Shown: positions 1 through 7,495 of the stretch, piece by piece | Layout: every line of letters starts with the position of its first letter | Position numbering within the stretch: the stretch's first letter is position 1 | Source: Candidatus Parcubacteria bacterium | GTDB lineage: Bacteria > Patescibacteriota > Patescibacteriia > Patescibacteriales > UBA12075 | Length of the DNA stretch: 57,819 bases | Assembly: GCA_023132155.1 (NCBI GenBank) | Contig: JAGLYP010000009.1 | Location: 1 to 57,819, forward strand | Direction of reading: 5' to 3' | Made by a program: the position numbers and the translations under genes | The notes under the pieces: generated by a model | Seen by the model: only the letters and a program-made list of their open reading frames with translations | The model's database searches: none | What the model was told of the DNA's origin: nothing

Positions 1-16
1 GGGATTTTTTTATTTG

Positions 17-88
17 AGGTCTGGACCGGATTCGAACCGGTGAATGACGGTTTTGCAAACCGTTGCCTTACCGCTTGGCTACCAGACC
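17..88 (-). tRNA. tRNA-Cys (anticodon GCA)
   Basis: The minus strand folds as a 72-nt tRNA. A 7-bp acceptor stem (GGTCTGG with CCAGACC) encloses a D arm, an anticodon stem ACGGT/ACCGT with loop TTGCAAA, and a T arm with GGTTCGAATCC. The loop gives anticodon GCA, which reads cysteine codons. The discriminator base is U, the usual identity base for tRNA-Cys, which supports the call. No CCA is encoded at the 3' end, so it must be added after transcription. Confidence 0.95.
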
Positions 89-144
89 CAATCAATTACG
101 AATTATCAATGAAAAATTACAAATTAAAAATATTAAACCTTAGA

Positions 145-170
145 AACAGGGCAGTGCCCTGTTTCTGCTT
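145..170. repeat. Short palindromic repeat, family with a second copy at 47539-47563
   Basis: A 24-nt palindrome with arms AGAAACAGGGCA and TGCCCTGTTTCT lies between tRNA-Cys and the 3D-domain gene. A close relative (arms AGGAACAGGG and CCCTGTTCCT) sits at 47539-47563. Both copies are followed by a similar CTTATA-containing tail, so this is a dispersed element and not a chance hairpin. There is no U-run, so it is not a good terminator. Confidence 0.7.
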
Positions 171-269
171 ATATTACTATATCAAATTATTTTTTTAAAA
201 ACAAGGTTTATAAATAAAAAACCCCCTAAAAAAAGAGGAGGCGCAAATCTAATAAAAAAATTATATTCT

Positions 270-827
270 TCAAGGTTCTAAAACCTCTATTTGCATATAT
301 TGAACGCCAAATTGAATGGCTGATTGTTTTTCTTGCATCCAAATATCAATTCTACTGGTATATCTGGAATTCATGCGATCCCTAACCACGAAAATCCGAT
401 CCCCGAACATTTCCGGTATTCTAATCTTTGTGCCAAATTTTAAAAAATTTGCCGCCACCGTATCTTCTATTCCGTGCTCGCAAACATTAAAGCCGTTTGC
501 CGTAATGCAAGGAGATGCGTCACATTGCGCCACCTCGGAATTATAAGCTGTCATTGTATAGTTTGCTGTCCATGCCACTTTTAAATCACTATTATCGGGT
601 AATTTATTATAAATCATTGAATCTTTTATAGTTTTATTACTTTCTTTTTTAACTATTATTTCATCATCTTTCTCGCTAATACTAGCTTCAATATCTATAT
701 TTCCCGCTAAAACAGGGGCGGAAAAAAGAAAAAAATCAAAAACAACCACAAAAATTATAAAAATTATTAATTTTTTGGCGAATTTTAAAGGAAATATTCT
801 ATTTTCGTGAGTTGCTAAGCTCAACAT
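270..827 (-). CDS. Secreted 3D-domain protein (putative murein-acting)
   Basis: A 185-residue protein when started at the ATG at 827; the frame stays open to a GTG at 872, but those 15 extra residues are unconvincing. Residues about 15-40 form a basic, then strongly hydrophobic segment ending in APVLAG, which looks like a signal peptide. The C-terminal half (about 85-180) matches the 3D fold (three conserved aspartates, double-psi beta-barrel) found in MltA- and YuiC-like proteins: TAYNS, ITANG, GTKIRIP, VVRDRMNS and RIDIWM followed by an AIQFGV end. Such proteins are thought to cleave or bind peptidoglycan outside the membrane. It lies downstream of the HhH/lamin-tail gene in the same direction with a 120-bp gap. 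Function is by family resemblance only. Confidence 0.75.
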   Translation of the reverse strand: MLSLATHENRIFPLKFAKKLIIFIIFVVVFDFFLFSAPVLAGNIDIEASISEKDDEIIVKKESNKTIKDSMIYNKLPDNSDLKVAWTANYTMTAYNSEVAQCDASPCITANGFNVCEHGIEDTVAANFLKFGTKIRIPEMFGDRIFVVRDRMNSRYTSRIDIWMQEKQSAIQFGVQYMQIEVLEP

Positions 828-951
828 AATCAAAATATTAATATAGACAAACAAAAAAATCCTATCACACACAAAGTGTAAACAGATAGGATTTCTTTAC
901 TTATATTATCATATTAGCATACCTTGCTAAAGAAGTCAATAATCGCGCATA

Positions 952-3801
952 TCAATTTTTTCTAATTTTAATTAACAAACCCACCAGCAAAATAATCAAA
1001 AATCCGGCGATAACCAGCAAATACTTAAATAATTCCAATTTTTTATCACGCGCCGCAAGCTCCCATTCGTTGCTAGTGGAAATTTCACCGAAAACTTGCG
1101 CGTGTTCCTCGCTTTCAATGTCCTTTCTAACAATATCATCGTTAAAACGAGGCAATAAGCGCAAGCCTGAACTGGTTTTGCCTAAAATTCCGCTAACTGC
1201 CAAATTCGCGCCTTCTTTAATATCTCTTACGTTTATCCCTGTTGAGCTTTTGATGTAAACTTTAATTTCTTCGGTGCCGTCATCTAAATAAATTGCTGAC
1301 GATTTTCTCTCTACCACTTCTCCGCTAACCGCGATTAATTCTCCAATATTGCTTTCATCAATTTTTTCGCATATTTTCTGTTTCGGTTCTGGCGCGCCTT
1401 TATGCTCTAATATCTTAAAATCAGCCTGAGTTTTTGTTTTCAAACGCCTCTCTCCGCCTGATTCTGATATTTCTCCGCTTACCTCTATATAATCGCCCAC
1501 TTTAAAATCGGGAAAATCTCTTTTGTAATTATAAATTTGGATTCCGGGCGAACCGACTATATAAAAAAATTGCGAGCCTAAAACTCCGGGCAAAACCGCG
1601 ACCACGCCTTTGGTTACGATTTTATCGCCGATTTTCAAATCTTTTATATTCTCTAACAATATTTCCTTTATTTTATCATCTTCTCTTTTTATATTTGTTA
1701 TTCCCAAAACTTTTGGCGCCTCCGCTAACGCAATCTGGCTATCATTTACCCTGATTATATTTTCTCTGCCCGGCGTTGGGTTAGTAGTCCAAAACCATTT
1801 GTTATTTTGTCCGCGCGCGTAGGCCTCGCCGCTGATGGCTTTCGCGTAATTCACGCTGTCAATCAATTTATTTTCTTGGTTTAAAATCCTTGCTTCATCG
1901 CCGGTATTATTCAAAGCGATTTTACTTTCAGCGCGTTCCAAAACAAAATATTTGCCCGCTCCCAAAATAAATTCCTCGCTAAAAAAGAAAGGCTTACTGC
2001 CTCCGTCTATGTCATCAACACGCCAATTAAATAAATTTATTTTTGCCTCTCCTCTATTATATATTTCAATAAACTCCTCTTCGCTGTCAGCGCCTAAAGG
2101 CGCGGGCATAATTTCGTTAATTATTATATTTGTTTCCGCTTCAGGATTATTTGTTGAGTTATTTATTTTTTCTTTAACTAATTCACCTACTATAATAATT
2201 TTTTCTTTCACAGCCTCATTTTCTAAATCGCTTACAATCAATTTAACCGTGTACGCGCCTGCTTTAAAAAATGTATGTTCTGGATTCGCTAAAACATTCG
2301 TAAAACCATCGCCAAAATCCCAAAAATATTTCAAATCATCCCCATCTTCATCAATCGTATCAGAGCTGTCAAAAATAATTGGTTTTGCAAGCGCGACTTT
2401 TTCTGGGCAATCAAAATCAACCATTGGCGGATGGTCGATTTTTTCTATGTTATTTTCTTTGCCCGGGCTCAAAAATTCGCTCCAAACATATTTACCGCTT
2501 TCCAAATCTAAATTATAGCTCTGATTTTCTTTAGCTTTTTCATAATTTAATTCAATAATAGGCTCATCTCTAAAAGGATGAAACAATTTTACCGTATCAC
2601 CGGTATTATTTAAGGCAATCTTGCTTTCATAACGATAAATAACAAAGTATTCTCCTGCCTTAATAATACTGCCGCCGTCTCTGTCTGTTTCAATTTTATA
2701 ACGTTTTTTTGATTCATCTCCAAGCCGCCAGCCGTTTAAATCAACATCCTCGCTTCCTGAATTATAAATTTCTATAAACTCGTTTCCAGTATCGCTTCCT
2801 TTGGGATTTGGCAATATTTTTGAAATTAAAATTTCAGCGCTATAATCATAATTTATTTTTTCTTCAACTTCTTTAATGCTAATTTCTTCTTTTGTTTCTT
2901 CCGGCTCTTCGCTAATAATAATATTACTGGAATTTTTTGTCGGCTTCGTTGTAACGCTAAAATCATTTTGGTTATTAAAGGTTGTGTACCCGTCAATTTT
3001 TCGCGCGATACTAAAAGGATCGCCTGCCACGGGCGCGTTGCTAACGCCTTCCCATTTGCCATAAATTACACGGTCAATCAAAATATCTTTATAATACAAC
3101 TCCGCGATATCGCCTTTATTGTTTAAATTGCCTTTTGGCTTTTCAATTATAAAAAAATCATCTATTTCGCCTTGTAAATTTGTTTTTGCGCCGCTTCCTT
3201 CTTTAATGTGCCAATCTGTTAAATCTATTTTTTCATTTAAATTGCAAAACAATTCAAGCCACTCCACCTCAAAGTCCGCGGGGTCGCTTACAAGTTCGTT
3301 AATTACGATGTCGCCCAATTTATAATTAAAGTTCTCGCTCTCTGGCGCGTCTGATTCTCCTTGTTTATAATCCGCGCTTAAATCCGCTTCATTTTCTTCT
3401 GATAAATTATCTTCGCCGCTGTCATCATCGTTAATAATATTTTCACCGTTATATTCTTCTTCCCGCGCGCCATCATCATATTCCGAATCTGTTTCGTTTT
3501 CTTGTTCTGTTTCAAATTCCGCTTCTTCACCGACTGTAATCAAATCTTTTATGCCACCATAAATAGCTTTTTTAATACCCAAGACAAACATAATATCTTC
3601 TTTGACAAGAAAATTTCCATTAGCTTTGCGATAATCAATAATTGCTTGTGCTTTAACCTGCCCAATTTCAGGTAATGTATCTAATTCCGTTAAATCCGCC
3701 GTGTTAATATTAATCAAAACGCTTGCGTTTAAGCACAAGCAATAAAAAAATCCCGATAATAGCAATATCAAGACTATGAACTTCCCTCCTTTTGATTTCA
3801 T
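952..3801 (-). CDS. Membrane-anchored surface protein with HhH, three lamin-tail, PKD and OB-fold domains
   Basis: A 949-residue multidomain protein. Residues 8-27 are a signal or anchor helix. Residues 30-90 are a ComEA-type helix-hairpin-helix (NINTADLTELDTLPEIG), a DNA-binding fold. An acidic linker covers 91-160. Lamin-tail-like domains lie at about 163-290, 320-450 and 555-680, the last two sharing ESKIALNNTGD. A PKD domain lies at 459-540 (FWDFGDG), two OB-fold-like segments at about 720-895, and a C-terminal membrane helix at 925-944 is followed by KIRKN. The layout places everything between the helices outside the cell. It follows the T4SS-type pilin after 31 bp, and that gene follows smc, so the three are probably co-transcribed. 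ComEA in other bacteria binds incoming DNA; a role in DNA binding or uptake is an inference from these domains. Confidence 0.8.
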   Translation of the reverse strand: MKSKGGKFIVLILLLSGFFYCLCLNASVLININTADLTELDTLPEIGQVKAQAIIDYRKANGNFLVKEDIMFVLGIKKAIYGGIKDLITVGEEAEFETEQENETDSEYDDGAREEEYNGENIINDDDSGEDNLSEENEADLSADYKQGESDAPESENFNYKLGDIVINELVSDPADFEVEWLELFCNLNEKIDLTDWHIKEGSGAKTNLQGEIDDFFIIEKPKGNLNNKGDIAELYYKDILIDRVIYGKWEGVSNAPVAGDPFSIARKIDGYTTFNNQNDFSVTTKPTKNSSNIIISEEPEETKEEISIKEVEEKINYDYSAEILISKILPNPKGSDTGNEFIEIYNSGSEDVDLNGWRLGDESKKRYKIETDRDGGSIIKAGEYFVIYRYESKIALNNTGDTVKLFHPFRDEPIIELNYEKAKENQSYNLDLESGKYVWSEFLSPGKENNIEKIDHPPMVDFDCPEKVALAKPIIFDSSDTIDEDGDDLKYFWDFGDGFTNVLANPEHTFFKAGAYTVKLIVSDLENEAVKEKIIIVGELVKEKINNSTNNPEAETNIIINEIMPAPLGADSEEEFIEIYNRGEAKINLFNWRVDDIDGGSKPFFFSEEFILGAGKYFVLERAESKIALNNTGDEARILNQENKLIDSVNYAKAISGEAYARGQNNKWFWTTNPTPGRENIIRVNDSQIALAEAPKVLGITNIKREDDKIKEILLENIKDLKIGDKIVTKGVVAVLPGVLGSQFFYIVGSPGIQIYNYKRDFPDFKVGDYIEVSGEISESGGERRLKTKTQADFKILEHKGAPEPKQKICEKIDESNIGELIAVSGEVVERKSSAIYLDDGTEEIKVYIKSSTGINVRDIKEGANLAVSGILGKTSSGLRLLPRFNDDIVRKDIESEEHAQVFGEISTSNEWELAARDKKLELFKYLLVIAGFLIILLVGLLIKIRKN

Positions 3802-3832
3802 ATTTTAATTGATAAAAAAATAAAAAAATGTT

Positions 3833-4132
3833 TTACACCACCCCCTGAACCGCCTGAAAAACCCACTGGGTAATCGCGTATGATGAGAGGATTATTATCA
3901 TGCCGATGATTGAATTTTCAATGGTTTTTTTGGCGATTAAAACTTTTTCTTCTTTACCGCCGGATGTCATCCAAAGAAAACCGCCGTACATGATTAAAAT
4001 TAAAAATATCACTCCAAGGAGCGATAAAAAAACGCCGATTATCGCTCCGATTATTTCCGGCAAACTTTTTGGATCGCCAAAGCCCGCGGCTTTGGCGGTA
4101 ATTTCCAAATATTTTAAAATTTCTTCTTTCAT
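3833..4132 (-). CDS. T4SS-pilin-like small membrane protein
   Basis: A 99-residue protein with two hydrophobic helices (about 28-52 and 70-95) joined by a short loop carrying GGFLWMTSGGKEEKV and followed by AKKTIENSIIGMIII. This helix-loop-helix pattern (GGFxWM, then a polar E/K patch, then xAIIGxxII and SYAI) is shared with nine other proteins in this window and matches the VirB2/TrbC-like T4SS pilin family common in CPR genomes. Unlike the others it has no signal peptide. It sits 22 bp after smc and 31 bp before the HhH/lamin-tail gene. Whether it forms a pilus is unknown. Confidence 0.75.
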   Translation of the reverse strand: MKEEILKYLEITAKAAGFGDPKSLPEIIGAIIGVFLSLLGVIFLILIMYGGFLWMTSGGKEEKVLIAKKTIENSIIGMIIILSSYAITQWVFQAVQGVV

Positions 4133-4154
4133 AGATGTTGATTAAATTTTGAAT

Positions 4155-6818
4155 TTACTTCCCTTTCACTTCATCCAACTTAACGGACAACAGCTTAGAA
4201 ACGCCGTCATCGCCCATAGTAACGCCGTAGAGGATGCTGGCGCGGCGCATTGAGGCGCGGTTGTGGGTTATGACTATGAACTGGGTTTTGCGGGATAATT
4301 CTTCAAAAATTTTCGCAAGGCGCTCGGAGTTTGCCTCATCAAGCGCGGCGTCAACTTCGTCCAAAACAACAAACGGAGACGGATTTGAACTGATAATCGC
4401 GCAGATCAAGGCAATGGCGGTTAAAGCGCGCTCACCGCCGGAAAGCATTGAGATTAATTTTATTTTTTTGCCCGGAGGCGTGGCTTGAATTTCAACTCCG
4501 GCTAAGCCGGTTGCGTTATGTTTTTGTAAAAATTTAATTTTTTTAATATCAGGCATGCTCACCAGTTCTGATTTTGCGTCTTCTTTTTGCGCTTCCGCTG
4601 TTTCTTCTTTTTCCTCATCCATAGCCTCCTCTAAAACTTTAACAATTTTGGCATTGCCGCCATTAAATAAAATTTTAAAATATTTTTCAAAATTTTGCGC
4701 TATTACTTTAAATTCCTTGTCAAATTGTTCTTTAATTATAATATCAAGCTCTTTAATTATTTTTTGCAAAGATTCAACCGCGGAACCGAAATCTATTACC
4801 TGATTATTTAAAAAATCAAAACGTTCTCTGGTTTCGTTATATTCATGTTCTGTTTGCGGATCAATCCCGCCGATAAGTTCCAGCTGCTTTTTAATTTGCC
4901 TGATTTTTTCACGCAAACCGCTAATAAGATCATTATCAAATTCGCCGGTTTCTCGCTTGCTATTTTTAATCTCGCTTAAATTTTTTAATTCTTGCCTAAT
5001 CTCTATTTCCAAATCCTCCAAACGGGTTTCATAACGAGTTGAATTGATTTTTATCGCCTGCATTTGGCTATTGCCGTTGTTTAACTCATTTTGCAATTCC
5101 TGCAAATTTCTTTGCAAAGAAAAAAGGCGGCCGCGCTTTTCCTCTTCCCTGGCGCTGATGCTGCTTATTTTTTCTTTAATAGCCAAAATCTTTTCTTGTG
5201 CTGCCGCAACCTGTTCAGTTAAAATAACTTGTTCTTTTTCAAACTCTTTAAAATCTTGTTTTTTTTCATTTTGCCGCAAGCGCTTTTCAATTTCTTGAAG
5301 TTCATTTATGAAACTCTGTTTTTTTTCATCTAACAGTTTTATTCTTTCAGCCTTTATTGACAGCCGGATATTATTTTCGTTTATTTTATTTACCATTTCT
5401 TCTTTTTCCCGCAATAATCCGCTTAAAGCGACTTGCGCTTCCTTTAATTTACTATTCCGGCTATCCGGCTTTTTGCCGTTAAAAATAATATTTTTGAGTT
5501 CTTTTAGCTCTTTTTTTATTTTCAACGCGAGCGTCTTGATTTTTTCAAATTCATTAATGCTTTCAGCCTTTTCCAAGTCTTCTAATATTTTATTTAATAT
5601 TTTATTGGCAACTCTCATTCCGTCGTCATCTGTTTTTTTATCTTCCTCTAGAAGCGCTTCATTTGTTTTTTTAATTTTAAAATCAATTTTTTCTTTTTCA
5701 CCTCTTAAATTTTGAATTTTCTCTTGTTCTTGCCTTGTGTTTAAGTTTGAGCTTCCGATTTCTTCGCCTATTTTTTCCAATTCCTTGCTAATCGCGTCCT
5801 TTTTATTAAACAAAAAAGACAAGTCATGCTGTCCGCTTGCTTCCAGCTTTATTTCCATTTGCGCCTCAATTCTGGCAAGTTTGCGGTTTAACTCGTCTTT
5901 TTTAGTTTGAATTCGGCCAAGCTCAGCCTGTAGCGCGTCAAATTCATTTTCCTTTTCACTTTCAATTTTTAATTCTTCTAAATTTCTATTTAAATTATCC
6001 AATTTTTTTTCTTTAGCAAACTTAATTTTTTCCAATTCCAAATATTCCAGATTATAATTATTAAACTTTTTACTGATATCATGCCAAATCTTGCCATAAT
6101 AATCTATTTGCATTTTTTTCAATTCCGTTTCCAATTCGCCGCGCTTACGCAGACGGCCGACTTGTCTGGTAAGGCTCTTAAGCCTTGGTTCAATTTCAGA
6201 TAAAAGCATCCGCGCCTGAGCCAAATTTTCATAGCTTGACCTAAGCTTGTTCAAAGATTCATCGCGCTTGATTTGATATTGCTTAACGCCGGTAGCTTCA
6301 TCAAAAAATTCCTTGCGCTCGGCCAAAGAAGTGTTTAAAAAACCCTCAACCATGCCTTGACCGATTACGCTATAAGTTTTTTGGCCGAATTTCGCTTTAG
6401 CAAGCAACATCTGAATATCCGACAAGCGAACACGATTATTATTAATCATGTATCCGCTGTCGCCATCGCGATATAAGCGGCGAGTAAGAACAATTTGCGA
6501 ATAATCTATCGTTGATTTACCGCTTTTAGCGCCGTCTTCATTGTTCAAATACAAAGAAACCTCGGCCATGCCGAGTTTGCCTTTCTTGTCAGATCCGGAA
6601 AAAATCACATCCTCTGACCTTTTTCCGCGCAAAGTCTTCATACTCTGCTCTCCCAGCGCCCAGCGCACCGCGTCAGCTACGTTTGACTTGCCGGAACCGT
6701 TCGGCCCGACCACGGCAGTAATTCCCCGCTTGTCTTTATCAAGCATGCCGGGAAACACAAGCGTATTTTTATTGGCAAAAGATTTAAAACCTTGAATTTC
6801 AAGTTTTTCTAGATACAT
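4155..6818 (-). CDS. smc: Chromosome condensation ATPase SMC, short form
   Basis: An 887-residue SMC when started at MYLEKLEIQGFKSF (ATG at 6818). The frame runs 19 codons further upstream, but that part lies in a palindromic repeat and is not SMC-like. The head is intact: Walker A GPNGSGKS at 38-45, the ABC signature LSGGE near 792 and Walker B LDEVD near 819, with a KTQFIVITHNR D-loop region. Between the heads are long coiled coils. Bacterial SMC is usually about 1,150-1,200 residues. Here the middle contains only a short non-coil stretch around VANKILNKILEDLEK, and I see no conserved hinge domain. It leads a likely operon with the pilin and the HhH/lamin-tail gene. No scpA or scpB is in the window. 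Confidence 0.92.
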   Translation of the reverse strand: MYLEKLEIQGFKSFANKNTLVFPGMLDKDKRGITAVVGPNGSGKSNVADAVRWALGEQSMKTLRGKRSEDVIFSGSDKKGKLGMAEVSLYLNNEDGAKSGKSTIDYSQIVLTRRLYRDGDSGYMINNNRVRLSDIQMLLAKAKFGQKTYSVIGQGMVEGFLNTSLAERKEFFDEATGVKQYQIKRDESLNKLRSSYENLAQARMLLSEIEPRLKSLTRQVGRLRKRGELETELKKMQIDYYGKIWHDISKKFNNYNLEYLELEKIKFAKEKKLDNLNRNLEELKIESEKENEFDALQAELGRIQTKKDELNRKLARIEAQMEIKLEASGQHDLSFLFNKKDAISKELEKIGEEIGSSNLNTRQEQEKIQNLRGEKEKIDFKIKKTNEALLEEDKKTDDDGMRVANKILNKILEDLEKAESINEFEKIKTLALKIKKELKELKNIIFNGKKPDSRNSKLKEAQVALSGLLREKEEMVNKINENNIRLSIKAERIKLLDEKKQSFINELQEIEKRLRQNEKKQDFKEFEKEQVILTEQVAAAQEKILAIKEKISSISAREEEKRGRLFSLQRNLQELQNELNNGNSQMQAIKINSTRYETRLEDLEIEIRQELKNLSEIKNSKRETGEFDNDLISGLREKIRQIKKQLELIGGIDPQTEHEYNETRERFDFLNNQVIDFGSAVESLQKIIKELDIIIKEQFDKEFKVIAQNFEKYFKILFNGGNAKIVKVLEEAMDEEKEETAEAQKEDAKSELVSMPDIKKIKFLQKHNATGLAGVEIQATPPGKKIKLISMLSGGERALTAIALICAIISSNPSPFVVLDEVDAALDEANSERLAKIFEELSRKTQFIVITHNRASMRRASILYGVTMGDDGVSKLLSVKLDEVKGK

Positions 6819-6825
6819 ATTTTTC

Positions 6826-6876
6826 ACGTAACACACAACACGCATCACATAACATAAATTATTGATGCGTGCCACG
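6826..6876. repeat. Inverted repeat of the ACGTG/CACGCATCA family in the smc leader
   Basis: On the minus strand, ACGTGGCACGCATCA is followed by TGATGCGTG and TTACGTG, giving a hairpin just before the smc start. The same words (GACACGCATCAT, ATGATGCGTGTC, CGCGTGTTACGTG) occur at 51074-51137 and 43426-43460, so this is a dispersed repeat. It accounts for the spurious N-terminal extension of the smc frame. Confidence 0.65.
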
Positions 6877-6883
6877 TAAATAT

Positions 6884-6912
6884 ATTATACTACATTTTTG
6901 GAAAATTAAAAA
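6884..6912 (-). promoter_or_regulatory. Candidate promoter of the smc operon
   Basis: The minus strand has TAGTATAAT (-10 box TATAAT at 6884-6889), about 65 bp before the smc start. The -35 region 17 bp upstream is only TTTTTA and overlaps the U-run of the preceding terminator, so the promoter would depend on a strong -10 box. Confidence 0.45.
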
Positions 6913-6939
6913 GTCGGGAAAGATAATTCTTTCCCGACT
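6906..6939 (-). terminator. Intrinsic terminator upstream of smc
   Basis: An 11-bp perfect stem (GTCGGGAAAGA with TCTTTCCCGAC, loop of 4) is followed on the minus strand by TTTTTAATTTT. It would end the transcript carrying the ROK kinase and the Shine-Dalgarno-rich region before smc. Confidence 0.85.
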
Positions 6940-7078
6940 GAAACGCTGCTTGCGCCATTCTTGGATAAATTTGCCTCCGGTAAAAACAATTCTGTGGCTA
7001 TAAATAATACCTCCTTAGTTTGCCGTACTATTTGTCTATATTTACCGGTTTACGCAGCCAGCCATGGCGCTGGGTTTT

Positions 7079-7147
7079 TTAGATCACCTCCTTAGCACCC
7101 ATTAATTTAAAACAAAAAAAATATTTTTCGCGCTTAGCCACTTTCAT
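7079..7147 (-). CDS. Tiny ORF (22 aa) with strong Shine-Dalgarno, unknown
   Basis: Starts at ATG 7147, seven bases after AAAAGGAGGG, and encodes MKVAKREKYFFCFKLMGAKE plus two residues. Its last codons (GAG GTG ATC TAA) overlap the next Shine-Dalgarno sequence in the series, an arrangement typical of translational coupling. No homology is recognised and it may not be a functional peptide. Confidence 0.35.
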   Translation of the reverse strand: MKVAKREKYFFCFKLMGAKEVI

Positions 7148-7254
7148 AACATGCCCTCCTTTTCTGTTATAATCTTTGGAGTTAAGCAATATAATCGATA
7201 AAACATCTTTTATAAATACTTCAGTAGAAATATAATCCTATTTTTCTATCATTT

Positions 7255-7356
7255 TTACTTAAAAAATTTCCCTTTTCTGCATTTAATGGATTTTTTTCTT
7301 GTAAAAACCTTTCTTTTCCTAAAACCGCTCATCCTCTTCATTTTTTTAATATTCAT
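7255..7356 (-). CDS. Small basic ORF (33 aa), unknown
   Basis: Starts at ATG 7356, three bases after AAAGGGAGG, which is a rather short spacing. The product begins MNIKKMKRMSGFRKRKVF and is about half lysine and arginine, as in a small RNA-binding or ribosome-associated peptide. It lies about 140 bp after the ROK kinase stop in the same direction. I do not recognise a family. The AT-rich sequence could give such a frame by chance, so confidence rests on the ribosome-binding site. Confidence 0.35.
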   Translation of the reverse strand: MNIKKMKRMSGFRKRKVFTRKKSIKCRKGKFFK

Positions 7357-7495
7357 AAGCCTCCCTTTCCTAAAAAATAGATAGAATAGAATTTAAAAAA
7401 ACAAAATTCACCTCCCTTTTAGCGGAAATATTATTTAAATAAACCTTAATTATATATAGCTTAGCAAAAAAATATTAAAAAATCAAATCAAAAAA

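Larger units (their letters stand above)
6906..7490 (-). other. Shine-Dalgarno-rich region between the ROK kinase gene and smc
   Basis: About 590 bp with no conventional gene. Read on the minus strand it holds a series of purine-rich ribosome-binding sequences: GGGAGGTG (7411-7418), AAAGGGAGGC (7360-7369), AAAAGGAGGGC (7153-7163), TAAGGAGGTGATC (7083-7095) and TAAGGAGGTA (7009-7018). The fourth matches the anti-Shine-Dalgarno tail of 16S rRNA over about 12 bases. Only two are followed at a short distance by ATG and an open frame (the next two entries). The fifth is followed 8 bases later by ATA and a 31-codon frame ending at 6906 inside the terminator U-run. A GC-rich pairable stretch (CCCAGCGCCATGGCTGG) lies at 7059-7075. 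Whether this is an operon of tiny ORFs, a leader RNA or something else is unclear. Confidence 0.5.

Noticed and set aside
4155-6875. A 906-residue smc starting at 6875
   Set aside because: The first 19 codons lie in a palindromic repeat; SMC similarity starts at MYLEKLEIQGF.
7081-7095. GATCACCTCCTTA on the plus strand looks like the 3' end of 16S rRNA
   Set aside because: No rRNA sequence precedes it. It is the complement of a strong Shine-Dalgarno sequence on the minus strand.
6906-7490. A known riboswitch or SRP RNA in the gap before smc
   Set aside because: I could not match the conserved core of any class I know; a covariance search with Infernal against Rfam would decide.
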